The notes under the pieces are model-generated. The model saw nothing but the letters and a program-made list of their open reading frames with translations. It did no database searches and had not been told where the DNA came from. From Actinomucor elegans (Eukaryota; Mucoromycota; Mucoromycetes; Mucorales; Mucoraceae): DNA of 64,000 bases. The stretch covers positions 268,501 to 332,500 of the forward strand of contig JAMSLZ010000013.1 of NCBI GenBank assembly GCA_026027325.1, given 5' to 3'. A program made the position numbers and the translations under genes. Below are positions 1 to 10,883 of the stretch, piece by piece; position 1 is the first letter of the stretch, and each line of letters starts with the position of its first letter.

Positions 1-1505
1 ATCTTCTCGGACAAGGTATCGCTCAACACGTATTCAATATGCTGACAGTCGACATGGGTAAAGAGTACAATGCAGCAAGAAAAACTCGATATAAGCCCAA
101 TGAAGATGAATTGAGTGATGCCCGATTGAAGTCTGCTGATGAATGGCCGTATACTTTCTATATTCCAAAATTATCGCTCATCAAAATTGGTAAACTTGTT
201 GAAGCTTCTAGAGCCACTGTACCGACATCCTTTTCATCCAAATGGGAAGATCCAATTATCAAGAGTGGTGGCAAACGTGCTGTTGACTGGATTGATATTT
301 TCTTATATATGATTCCCACCTTGTTCGTTCCTGAATTGATTCAAGAATCCGCTAAGAAACCATTGATTCATCTGACAAAAGCTGTCGCATTGGCTCTTAA
401 ATGGGAACTTTCTATTGAAGACCTTATTCTGATGGAAAGGTAAATATATTTTTTTTGTACTCATAAATCTAGTTTACTTACATACTTTCCAAAGATATAT
501 CAAAGAATGGCAAGAATTTTTGTTGGCAGAAATCAAGGCAAAGCGTATTCATTCCGGTGTATTCAAGCCTGTTCAACACTACCTTTCGCATATAGTCTAT
601 ATGATCAAACAACAAGGTGTGTTGAGAGCATATTCCGCCCGATCAATGGAAAGAAGCATCGGAAAATACAAAAAGCTCATCAAGTCAAAGGTTGATGCTG
701 GCGCAAACGCTGGTAATATCTTGGAAAGACTCATAACGCGTAATCATATAAACAGCCAGACTTGGGATGTTCATACTGAGCTTGACCTGATCACTCCTCG
801 AAAATACAGCGAATCCACTTTCAGGAATAACCCTTCTGGTGATGCTAGTGATCCACAATTATGGGCTCCCTTTAGTAATATTTCAGTGGATACTCTTCCC
901 TTTGGTGTCTCCACTCAAACTTTTTTGAAGGCGCTATTGCATTACTATCGCCGTACTGAAGCAAATGGTGTAAATATTGCTGAAATTGATTCGTTGAATA
1001 GTATTTCCATCGCTGGTCGTGCCTGGGCATATGGCAATGTATATACGTCTACCATGTATAAAAGCCATATAAATGAATATCGTCGAGGAAACAATTACGT
1101 GATGATCACTGCCAGCTACTTGAAGTAAGTAATTAGCTCAAGAACAAAAACCTCTTTGATTAACCAACCTTTGTTAATAGTCGAAATAATTCCATTCGTG
1201 AAAGCTGGTTCATTGGTTCTATCGTTTTCTTTTTCGAGCATTCATTCAATGGTAGACCACAGTATTTGGCTTTGGTTGATTTAGCGAAAAAGAATGCAAC
1301 TACCAAATATGACAAGACTATTGCTTTGGTTGAGCTGCACAGTAGCGGTGCACACAGTTACGCTGTCTGTCGGTTTGAAGATATTGTTGCCAGTGTAGGT
1401 CTTGTGCGTTCAAGTGAATCTAATGAGAAAGAGTTCAAGATCATCTCTCATCATATATTTAAACAAGATCTAGAGCAAAATGCTGGCATATTAAGTCGTT
1501 TGTAA
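1..1505 (+). CDS. Tnp2-type (CACTA) transposase, 3' part
   Basis: The gene runs off the left edge; only the C-terminal part is present. Exons are <1-439, 495-1124 and 1181-1505. Introns of 55 and 56 nt have GT-AG ends, and both joins keep the reading frame. The segment around residues 130-200 (VFKPVQHYLSH, AYSARSMERSIGKYKKLI) resembles the DUF4218-like tail of Tnp2/CACTA transposases. No DDE-bearing N-terminal part is visible, so catalytic status cannot be judged. No stop or frameshift is seen in what remains. It is a different subfamily from the full-length Tnp2 gene at 57546-60544. The family call rests on recognised phrases rather than an alignment. Confidence 0.65.
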
Positions 1506-3116
1506 ATAGCATGAAGACAAGAGCAAAAAGCGTTTTATTTTGAAATAAAATTGTTCTCTGAATTGATTATGTATTTAAACCACCGAAAATAATATAAAGC
1601 TTCCCTCCAAAAGGACTTCATCATAATATAGCAAAAGTAAAATAGGTATTTACACTTTCTGTAGTAGATATAAACTATAGATAATTTAACTCGTTTTTAT
1701 ATATCATGTTATTAATTCGAGAGAAAGGTATTAGCAATCTTGCAACAGAATGTAAAAACATTTCTTAATCAAAAATTTAACCCATTTCCCTGATGTTTAA
1801 GAAATTATTTCATAATATCAGAAATATAGAACCAGGATAACCCAAGTTATACAGTTCTATATTCATCATTCAATAATGTTAATTGACTATTTAGTTGCTC
1901 CAGTTAATCTTTAAAACCAAATGTAAAATATGATTAATGCTCTTGTTTATCTTTATAGTAAAATTAGTTTATTATCAAGCAATGCGGATTAATTTTCCAA
2001 CAGACAGCAAAAATGTTCATCGATTGTAGTTTTCTAGCACCTAAAAAAACGTGCATGTTTTTGAAGCTTTCGATCGTCATTAAGAATTCTATCATAATCA
2101 TCAATTACTCGAAAGTCCAAAAACGAACGCGTTTTTTTGTAGTTTGAGAAGTGGATATATGATTTTGACAATAAATCATCTAGTTAAATAACCGCCTAGC
2201 AATAATGACTAAGATTACTGGCAATTAATAATCGCTACTTGACCTATTTTTTTTTTACACAATAATTTATCTCTTTTTTTACGCAATATATTTCTTTTTT
2301 TTACGCAATGTATTTCTTTTTTTTTAACGCAATGTATTTTCTTTTTTTCTTTCTTTCTTTCTTTATTCTATAATTTTACTAAACATAAAATTGAGTAAAT
2401 TAGACACTTAATGGCAGCTCATTCTTAATGTCATTCAGCATTTTAAATACACAGCTATTAGCCAAAGGCTAAATCACGGCAATGAAAGTGCTCAGCTTAT
2501 TAAATGGAACTAGCGATTCGTTCTTGTTTCCAAAAGAGTAATTTACAAGAGAATTTTTTGCAACCTGACCTGTATAAGAGACTTTTCAACGAATAATAAA
2601 CGCATTTGAAAGACAATTGTTCAACATTATTTTTGACAAACGTTGAAATTAAACGTTTCTAGGAATTTACATAAAAGATCGTTGAAACGAAAAGCAGAGT
2701 TCATTTTAGTAAATAAAATAAACGAGGATTATGTTGTTGCGTACAAGCATCAGAATTTCATGTACTCATTTATAAGAAGTTTGCAAGATTTGGCTTTCAT
2801 CGGCAAAAGACAAGAATACATAAAAATTGTTTGCAAATAAAATGGAGTTCAGGCTTTTCTTTCTTATTGTCAATTTATGTTATAATATTGACTAAACCCA
2901 TAACATTATTGTCTGCTTTCCACTAATATTAGGAGTAACCACTAATAAATGAGCAAAGCACTGTTAATTGCGCAGCCATAGAAAATAATTGCTCTAATTT
3001 CATTGGTTCGCAGATTATTATTAGTAGGTAAATCTATAGTATTAGTAGGTAAATGATAATAAAATCGTCGTTTTACCACATAATATTATGGGTAGCACAC
3101 AATATTTTCGCCATAG
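1506..3116. other. AT-rich intergenic stretch
   Basis: No convincing gene is seen. A 65-codon ORF at 2643-2840 has only a TTG start and no recognised domain, so it is probably chance. The stretch contains the T-rich tandem array at 2245-2365. Confidence 0.6.
2245..2365. repeat. T-rich tandem repeat
   Basis: About four degenerate units of roughly 23 bp, each a long T run followed by ACGCAATGTATTT, end in a TTTC microsatellite. It is a simple low-complexity repeat. Confidence 0.75.
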
Positions 3117-3815
3117 TGTGAAATAAAGAAAAAGAAGCCATTCATCAGCCATAGAAATCGCCTAAAGCGATACAACTGGGCCAAAAAGTATCAGCATTGG
3201 ACTGTAGACGATTGGAAACGTGTAGTTTGGTCAGATGAAACGAAGATAAACGTTTGGGGTTCCGATGGATGCAAGTACTACTGGTCTAGGCCCGGTGACC
3301 CATTAAAACCCCATCATATAGACGTTACAGTTAAGCATGGGAATGGCAGCCTTATGATGTGGGGCTGCATGACCTACTGGGGGCCCGGATATGCTTGCCA
3401 AATTTACGATGGAGCAATGAATGCCGAAGATTACCAAGGTATATTGGGCACAACACTTCGAGAGAGCCTCGATTACTATGGTTTGAAATGGGAGGATATC
3501 TACTTTCAACAAGATAATGACCCAAAACATACGGCTAATTCCACAAAAAAGTGGTTCTCTGAACATAATGTCAACTGGATTGACGATTGGCCACCTCAAA
3601 GCCCTGATATGAATCCAATTGAACACCTGTGGCATCACCTTAAGCTTAAACTAAGCGCATACGACACGAAGCCAACCGGTGTACATGATCTATGGAAACG
3701 GTGTGACGAAGAATGGAATACATTTACTGAGGAGGAATGTAGGAGGTACATTGAAAGCATGCCAGCTCGAATTAAAGCTGTTTTGGATGCGAAAGGTGGA
3801 CCAACTAGATATTAG
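3117..3815 (+). pseudogene. Tc1-like transposase, 5'-truncated (Tc1-1)
   Basis: An open frame covers the catalytic part of a Tc1/mariner transposase: VVWSDETKINVW (first D), YFQQDNDPKHTA (second D) and SPDMNPIEHLWHHLK (E). Thirty-five residues separate the second D and the E, so the signature is DD35E, one more than classic Tc1. The N-terminal helix-turn-helix half is missing upstream, where an in-frame stop sits at 3114. The protein ends in KAVLDAKGGPTRY. The surviving part has no internal stop or shift. Confidence 0.85.
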
Positions 3816-4032
3816 TTTAATAGAGAAAAAATTGTTCACGTGTAGTACCTTATTTGTTTAGTACATTACACAACAACCAATAAAGTAATCGATGCATATT
3901 TTTTATCATAGTTGCATATTCAATCAAAGTTTCTTATGGATATTTTTACATAATTATATGTCGAGTAGTTCTTGAGTTTTGGAATGATTTATCCGAAATC
4001 ATTAAACACGTGAACAGTTTTTTCACCCACTG
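3816..4032 (+). repeat. Right terminal region of Tc1-1
   Basis: The outer end (about 4004-4032) carries CACGTGAACAGTTTTTTC and ends CCCACTG next to a TA. An inverted copy of that motif lies just after the stop codon, at about 3823-3842. The end therefore contains two facing copies of one motif roughly 190 bp apart. Two other Tc1 families in this window show the same layout. Confidence 0.7.
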
Positions 4033-4156
4033 TAAATAGGTTTAGTTTAGACATAGTTATAGGATCTTCATCTTTATATTCATCTTTGTTAATAAAGCAC
4101 AGTCTCAAAAAGTACTCTTTTTAGTCTTCTTTATTATTCACTGTGCAAACACAACA
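4033..4156 (+). repeat. LTR fragment (family 4)
   Basis: This matches, in reverse orientation, the solo LTR at 26112-26420. It starts at the LTR's TATA-like box, where Tc1-1 ends at a TA, and stops at the LTR terminus ACACAACA. It includes AATAAAGC, a likely polyadenylation signal. Tc1-1 therefore appears to have landed in the LTR, and the LTR in turn abuts the left terminal repeat of Tc1-2. The other half of this LTR is absent. Confidence 0.75.
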
Positions 4157-5720
4157 GGCTGCAAAAATATAAAAATAATATTATTTGAAAGCCCAATAAA
4201 ATCACTATAATTGGTTGAAATCTCAGATCATATGACTTTCCTAATATAGAGTATTAATTGTTTAAAAAAAGGAACATCATGCGGACAGTATTGTGAGTCA
4301 ATTTTTAGATGCGAAATTCAACCCATAAGTTGAACATGATGGAAATTGACTCAAAAACAAAGTTATCTTTCATCGCGCATACTCTCATTAATTCATTAAA
4401 TCACAATCTTATTATACATTCTTAATTTATTTCATAAGTGATGAGACCCATATCTGAAGACACACGACAAAATATCATTGGCGATCTCCAAGCAGGCTAT
4501 TCCATTCGCCAGGTTGCCTATCGCACCAATGTTGGGCGCACGACAGTCAATAAAGTCGCCGCGGAACACTTACCTAATCGAAAGAAGCCAAAAGGAGGTA
4601 AACCTTTAAAGCTTAAAGAAGCGGATAAAAGATATTGCGTGCGACAGATTACAAGAGGAGGCCAGGGAAACGCAATAAGTGTTCAAAAACAATTGTCATT
4701 TGACTTTGGTTTATCTGTTTCACCGCAGACCGTGCGTAGGGCACTCAAGGCCGAAGGCTTAGGATCTATGGAAAAGGAAACGAAGCCAAACCTCAATGCC
4801 AAAAACATACGTGAGCGATTAGCTTGGGCAAAAAAGTATGCGGACTATACGATAGCCGATTGGAGAAGGGTTATTTGGTCTGATGAGACTAAGATAAACC
4901 GCTTCTGCTCTGATGGTCGTACTTGGGTTTGGATTCGAGACAATGAGCCACTACAAGATCGCCACATTAAAGCAAACAAAAAAGCATGGTGGAGGAAGCA
5001 TCATGATTTGGAGTTGCATATCTTGCATTGGAGTTGGATGGATGTGTAAGATCGATTCCATAATGGACAAGGAGCTTTATGGGACGATTCTGCGTGACGA
5101 ACTGAGGAAAACGGTAAAGTTGGTCTGCCAATAAACAGGATTAAGAACCAATCAGATCATCTTTCAACAGGATAACGACCCAAAACATACTTCTGGTACG
5201 GTCAAAGACTACCTCAAAAAACAAAAATTCGTAGTAATGGACTGGCCATCTCAATCTCCTGATCTTAATCCAATCGAGCATATGTGGGCCTTAGTCAAAA
5301 GACGACTAAATGACTATGATACTCCGCCTTCTAGCATGCAAGAGCTTTTTGAACGTGTTACAGACGTATGGTACTACAAAATTACCAAAGAAGAATGTTT
5401 GAATGTTATTGATAGTATGCCTTTACGCTGTGAAGCTGTCATCAAAGCGAAAGGCCGCTGGACCGATTATTAAAGCAGATTTATCAATAAACAAATTTTG
5501 TGAACCCCTGCTCACAATACTGTCCGCATGATGTTCCTTTTTTTAAACAATTAGTACTCTATATTAGGAAAGTCATATGATCTGAGATTTCAACCAATTG
5601 TAGTGATTTTATTGGGCTTTCAAATGATATTATTCTTATATTTTTGCAGCCATTATCGAGTGAGTAATGATAATGTGAAGCTAAAATTGCAAAACATGCG
5701 GACAGTATTGTAAGTCACTG
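4157..5720 (+). mobile_element. Tc1-like element Tc1-2 with long inverted repeats
   Basis: Inverted repeats of about 140 bp (4157-4296 and 5511-5651) flank a transposase pseudogene. The right outer end continues to CATGCGGACAGTATTG...GTCACTG at 5695-5720 beside TA. An inverted copy of that motif lies at the inner edge of each repeat. The left outer end (about 70 bp) is replaced by the LTR fragment ending at 4156, so the element is not complete. Confidence 0.85.
4438..5473 (+). pseudogene. Tc1-like transposase (Tc1-2), frameshifted
   Basis: The start at 4438 gives MMRPISEDTRQNIIGD, a helix-turn-helix DNA-binding domain. The catalytic domain follows with VIWSDETKINRF, IIFQQDNDPKHTS and PDLNPIEHMWALVK. 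The second D and E are 34 residues apart (DD34E). One extra base in the A run at about 4976-4982 shifts the frame, and an in-frame TAA lies at 5132-5134. A 42-nt segment 5114-5155 with GTAAAG...CAG ends would remove that stop in frame but would leave the region shorter than relatives, so a nonsense mutation is more likely. It is inactive as read. Confidence 0.85.
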
Positions 5721-7694
5721 TATATATATCTTTTGCATTCTTGGCTAGTTATTTTAAGCAGTAATCTAAACCTTTAAAAGAATTAGTAAGTGGTTAAACA
5801 ATCCCTCTTAATATATACATGCAACATTTCATAGTGAATTTCACTACTTTATTCATATAGTTACTTAGCATTTATCTATCTTACCTCGAAATATTAACGA
5901 GGAGTTATGTATATAGCAACTTTACAAGTAAAACAACCATACTTACACTACAGAACAAACATCCAAAGTTTTATACAAAATTCAATTGTATTGAAAAAAT
6001 TATACAAAAAATTGTACAACTTTTTCTTGTATAATTTTCTTGAAAATATATACAATTTTTTTAATCTAAGATAACCAATAGAATATGCTGAAAAAATTAT
6101 ATATATAAAAAAAATAATAAATGAAACCCCTTAATGTATATATTTTTTCATTAACTAAGTGGTATCAAATTGCGTTATGTATAGCTCTTCATTCAGAGTA
6201 CTAATCCTACAGCGAATCAAAAAGAATAAAAATATTTTGAACCCCTCTTAAATATACAAGTTTTAAGGGTTAAGTGGCACTGAGGATTAAAGCGGTGATT
6301 TACGCAAGACGTTACTAATTTCCTTACATAATCAATTATGGTATTGTTGATATCTCGACAACCAATATAGCATACTGGACGAAAAAAAAAGTATTTTATA
6401 ATAAAAAAAAGGCTACTATTCATTTATTGATTAAAATAGTCATTATTTCAACAAAAAAAATAAAACCTGTAGAACTACTAATTCTACAACTGTAGAACTC
6501 CTAGTTCTACAACCTGTAAAAGTACTGTAAAATCAGATAAAATTTGCAGTGAAATATATTAGTAACCACTGAGAGTTGACTAATATTGGCTTTTACAAGA
6601 AAATGATATTGTGGCTATGTTCTTTTATGTTTACCTTGAATAGAGAGAGTAAACAATATATATATAATTGCGTAATAGAAGACTGTAAAGACTATTATTA
6701 TATATATCGAACAGATCCAGAAAGGGCTTTAGGTGTGTTCGCTTTAAAAGACAATAAAGCAAGTAAAAGAAAAAGTGATAAAGTAAGGGAAGAAAGACCC
6801 AAAAATTGAATTATCGTTTATTGACAGGCACGATTGATCTATCTTATATAGACATCAATCTGCCTTCTACTTCTACTACATAACTTAACATTCTACAAGT
6901 ACAACCGGATAAACCATCAGCAACTTCAATAACTGGCTTCTAATCACAACATATACAATCACCAATCTAAAGACCATTAGATTGTGAATACTGAAGCATC
7001 AGAAACATAACCAGCGTAAAACATTCATCTTCTGCAGCAGAGCACCGAGTAACTATCCAGAGTCAATGCATTTGATCTGCGATCACTCGAGAACAATAAG
7101 AATCTAGGTGTAACACTAGATCAAATGTCAAATTCGAGGGACCGAGACATTGAATGGATCTACGATAATATATACAAAAGGGGAAAAAGGAAAAGACGGG
7201 AAAAATGGAAAAAGGACATCGAATAAAAGAAAAGGGAAAATAAAGATTCACAATGTGAATGAAATGAGTGAAATGAGTGAAATGTACAAAAGAAAAACTG
7301 AATGAAGGGAATATAATACTAAAAGTAAAGGGAATAACAAATATAATAAGAAAATATATATAAAAAGGAAAATGTGTCAGAAAAATACAATGGTTTGAGA
7401 CCAGGCCAAGAGAGATAGTAACTTGAAACCTTGCTTATTCCAGAGAGATCTTGAGTTTACAGCCAAAGGAGCGGACGCAATTTCATTGGCTGAGAGCGGA
7501 GATAACGAACGTCCTTCATTGGCTGAAAACTAAAATGCAAAAATCTCGGGCTAGAGATATGCTAGAGACTTCAAACAAAAATGGAGCAATTCCTTGTAAT
7601 TTTCTTCAATATGTATCAAATTCTTGACTATACTTGTTACTTGGCATTTCGAAATTGTGAATGAAAAAGCGGTAATAACCAAATGCAACATGCA
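5721..7694. other. AT-rich repeat-derived spacer
   Basis: No gene is supported. Short local repeats of TACAA/TTGTA type lie at about 5980-6060, and a GTAGAACT-type duplication lies at about 6468-6515. An ORF at 6576-6809 (77 codons) has no recognised domain. A purine-rich tract runs about 7165-7240. This is probably decayed transposon DNA. Confidence 0.5.
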
Positions 7695-7720
7695 ACAATG
7701 TCGAGCCCATAGACTCCACA

Positions 7721-7846
7721 ATGGAAGAAGTACCAATAGAAGTCGAGCTGAGATTAAAGAAGGAAGCAAAACGAAAAAGGAAGTTCAAGCCCAATACCAA
7801 TACAACTCGCAAGAAGACTAAGGTACACTTGACTTACCTTATATGA
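7721..7846 (+). CDS. Short basic ORF in repeat, copy A
   Basis: The 41-residue product begins MEEVPIEVELRLKKEAKRKR and is lysine/arginine rich. The second copy at 8492-8617 keeps the same length, with only a few substitutions and no shift. The function is unknown; it may be the relic of a gag or pol tail. Confidence 0.3.
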   Translation: MEEVPIEVELRLKKEAKRKRKFKPNTNTTRKKTKVHLTYLI

Positions 7847-7870
7847 ACTCAAGCCCGCTGCCAAGATGGT

Positions 7871-8099
7871 TGTTAGAAAATCATACTACTATAGAAATAT
7901 TCCTTTATAAATATCCAAAGCGCATATCCATATATAATTATCCATCCGTCTTAGAATAATATAAATACCATTATAATTTCATTGAATAAAGCTTATCTTC
8001 AGTTTGTATCTTAAAAATACTTATATTGTATCTTTTATAATACTTCTTTAATATACTTCTTGATCACGTGTAGAATAGTCACAGAGAACTGATTCTACA
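7871..8099 (+). repeat. 229-bp LTR-like repeat, copy A
   Basis: It begins TGTTAGAAAATC and ends GATTCTACA. It is nearly identical to 8642-8870. It contains AT-rich promoter-like sequence and GAATAAAGC. Confidence 0.7.
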
Positions 8100-8242
8100 G
8101 ACATCCATTGCAAGATACAGAACTGACAACAATGTCGTAGCGAAAAGAAGGTTCAAGCCAAACCCTCAACCAAGAAGGTCACGTGCTACCTAGCAGGTTC
8201 AAGAAGGTTCCAGAAAGTGATCTTGCTAGAAGGTTTCATATA

Positions 8243-8454
8243 TGAGTATTAATAATCATACTATCCAGAACCTTCCACTACACTTTCCACAACCTTCCAT
8301 GTTCTACTTAGAATATTCTCTTTTAGTATTAGAAAAAGTATAAATATAACTTATGTTCATAAAGTAATAAAGCACTTAACTTCTACTCCTAATTGAATAG
8401 TTAATACTATATCTTTTAGTTATTACTGCAAGTATACGATTAGTTATTATAACA
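8243..8454 (+). repeat. Possible solo LTR between the tandem units
   Basis: The segment has a TATA-like box (AGTATAAATATAAC), an AATAAAGC signal and TG...CA-compatible ends. No target duplication was found and there is no second copy in the window, so this is a weak call. Confidence 0.3.
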
Positions 8455-8491
8455 TCAAGACGACAACAATGTCGAACCCATTGACTCCACA

Positions 8492-8617
8492 ATGGAAGAG
8501 CTACCAATAGAAGTCGAGCTGAGATTAAAGAAGGAAGCAAGACGAAAAAGGAAGTTCAAGCCCAATACCAGTACAACACGCAAGAAGACTAAGGTACACT
8601 TAACTTGCCTTATATGA
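8492..8617 (+). CDS. Short basic ORF in repeat, copy B
   Basis: The product begins MEELPIEVELRLKKEARRKR and is 41 residues. It is the second copy of the ORF at 7721-7846 and sits directly before the LTR-like repeat at 8642. Confidence 0.3.
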   Translation: MEELPIEVELRLKKEARRKRKFKPNTSTTRKKTKVHLTCLI

Positions 8618-8641
8618 ACTCAAGCCCGCTGCCAAGATGAT

Positions 8642-8870
8642 TGTTAGAAAATCATACTACTATAGAAATATTCCTTTATAAATATCCAAAGCGCATATCC
8701 ATATATAATTATCCATCCGTCTTAGAATAATATAAATACCATTATAATTTTATTGAATAAAGCTTATCTTCAGTTTGTATCTTAAAAATACTTATATTGT
8801 ATCTTTTATAATACTTCTTTAATATACTTCTTGATCACGTGTAGAATAGTCACAGAGAACTGATTCTACA
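8642..8870 (+). repeat. 229-bp LTR-like repeat, copy B
   Basis: It has the same length and ends as copy A at 7871-8099. The gypsy-1 solo LTR starts 34 bp further right. Confidence 0.7.
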
Positions 8871-8904
8871 GACATCCATTACAAGATACAGAACTGACAA
8901 CAAA

Positions 8905-9659
8905 TGTAATGCCGTTTAGCGAATATAAGGGTTTTTGATCGGTTTGACCAAATGTGTGCGATAACAAGAATAATATGAATGTGATCAGAGAATTATAACA
9001 GCCTATTAAGCCCAAGAACCAAAAGGCAAAGTTAATATTCTTGATCAAATCCATAGTAATATCGGAATTTGTAACCTACGTTTGATTTCACGTAAAAGAT
9101 CTTCCTTTCTCCAAGAATCAACCACTGAGTAGACTTTCTCCAAAAAATAAAATAAGATAAAACTGATGATGATGTTTATTGAATAAACCTTTTGGGATAT
9201 ATATATGATTTAAAATTTAAGACAAAACTATGTTTCCAAAACAACATATTGACCATAAGCTTGAGAATTTCGATCTTTAGAATTTGACCGACCGAGATTC
9301 CTCCAAAAAAATGTCCAGATATGTCAAGATAAATAAAAGAGTTAATAAATGAAAATATCTAACAAAAACTAAATGATCTAAGAAATAAAATAAAACAATA
9401 TAAAATATAAAATAAAGAAACCAAAGTATTCAGAAAGAGTCGATATAAAGCAAGGTTGAAAGTATAACAGATGAGACCAAAGTAGTAAAAACAGCTATTT
9501 CGAAATCAGTAGCCAATGATATCAGAGATATAGAAAGCTCGTCCGCAACCAATAACCACTAGAAGAAATTTGTACCTCCGTTATCCAATAAAGTTACTAA
9601 CTGGGATTGAAAAAAGAAGCTATTTTCACCAGCCGATATCGCTACTACATCACGTTTCA
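8905..9659 (-). repeat. Solo LTR of gypsy-1
   Basis: This 755-bp copy is nearly identical to the two LTRs of the gypsy-1 element (10075-10826 and 18776-19528) and in the same orientation, with no internal region attached. The flanks read CAAA and CAAT, an imperfect 4-bp duplication. Unlike the other two right-hand ends of this family in the window, no tRNA gene follows it. Confidence 0.85.
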
Positions 9660-10074
9660 CAATGATACGTTTACGGTACTAAAGTGTGAATTCTTGATTT
9701 GAGTTGCTTTACGGTTCTTCTGATACAATTCACCCGAGATTAATATGAATTTATATCGAATATTGATGTATATAAATGTATATTTGTTCTATTAAGTTAA
9801 TGATACACGATTATCTTTTCAAATCCTTCCAAGTATCAATTCCAAACTCGTCAAAACGTCTTATTCAATTTATAATCAAAAGAAAAGCTTGTTTATTTAT
9901 AAGTTAAATTATAATGATATTTAAATTATCAGAGAGTAGAGTGTGTAACTCAGTTATTTCGTAGTGTAAGTAAAATATTAAGGTCGGACCTTAAGGGCCT
10001 AATATAGTAGGTGGTGTGCGTCTAGGGTTCTTTTAGTTTAGAGTGGGGATTATACACCACGCTACGTATCAACA
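9660..10074. other. Spacer between two gypsy-1 LTR copies
   Basis: No gene is seen. A short palindrome AAGGTCGGACCTT lies near 9979-9991. No tRNA-like fold was recognised. Confidence 0.5.
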
Positions 10075-10826
10075 TGTAATGCCGTTTAGCGAATATAAGG
10101 GTTTTTGATCGGTTTGATCAAATGTGTGCGATAACAAGAATAATATGAATGTGATCAGAGAATTATAACAGCCTATTAAGCCCAAGAACCAAAAGGCAAA
10201 GTTAATATTCTTGATCAAATCCATAGTAATATCGGAATTTGTAACCTACGTTTGATTTCACGTAAAAGATCTTCCTTTCTCCAAGAATCAACCACTGAGT
10301 AGACTTTCTCCAAAAAATAAAAATAAAAAACTGATGATGATGTTTATTGAATAAACCTTTTGGGATATATATATGATTTAAAATTTAAGACAAAACTATG
10401 TTTCCAAAACAACATATTGACCATAAGCTTGAGAATTTCGATCTTTAGAATTTGACCGACCGAGATTCCTCCAAAAAAATGTCCAGATATGTCAAGATAA
10501 ATAAAAGAGTTAATAAATGAAAATATCTAACAAAAACTAAATGAACTAAGAAATAAAATAAAACAATATAAAATATAAAATAAAGAAACCAAAGTATTCA
10601 GAAAGAGTCGATATAAAGCAAGGTTGAAAGTATAACAGATGAGACCAAAGTAGTAAAAACAGCTATTCGAAATCAGTAGCCAATGATATCAGAGATATAG
10701 AAAGCTCGTCCGCAACCAATAACCACTAGAAGAAATTTGTACCTCCGTTATCCAATAAAGTTACTAACTGGGATTGAAAAAAGAAGCTATTTTCACCAGC
10801 CGATATCGCTACTACACCACGTTTCA
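10075..10826 (-). repeat. 3' LTR of gypsy-1
   Basis: The 752-bp LTR matches 18776-19528 apart from a handful of differences, including an A-run length change. It lies downstream of the integrase ORF in element orientation. Confidence 0.92.
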
Positions 10827-10883
10827 TACCCCCTCGACCAGGCTAGAAAATACGTTTCTTTTGCTTTCGTCGTCGTTCTAAGT

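Larger units (their letters stand above)
7695..8903 (+). mobile_element. Tandem short LTR units, TRIM-like
   Basis: Two direct copies of about 435 bp (7695-8133 and 8469-8903) each hold a 42-codon basic ORF followed by a 229-bp LTR-like repeat with TG...CA ends (7871-8099 and 8642-8870). The DNA between the two LTRs is only about 540 bp. This is the size of a miniature non-autonomous LTR element, with a second partial copy upstream. No reverse transcriptase or integrase is present. A primer-binding site and purine tract are not clear, so the class is tentative. Confidence 0.55.

Noticed and set aside
3303..3638. 111-codon minus-strand ORF over Tc1-1
   Set aside because: It is the antisense shadow of the transposase frame and has no domain of its own.
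5114..5155. 42-nt intron in the Tc1-2 transposase
   Set aside because: The splice signals fit, but removing it leaves too few residues between conserved blocks compared with relatives, and the gene is frameshifted anyway.
6576..6809. 77-codon ORF in the spacer after Tc1-2
   Set aside because: No domain, composition like the surrounding AT-rich DNA and no neighbouring partner gene.
9660..9760. Possible tRNA next to the solo gypsy-1 LTR
   Set aside because: No T-arm consensus or cloverleaf could be built, so this LTR copy is not counted as tRNA-linked.
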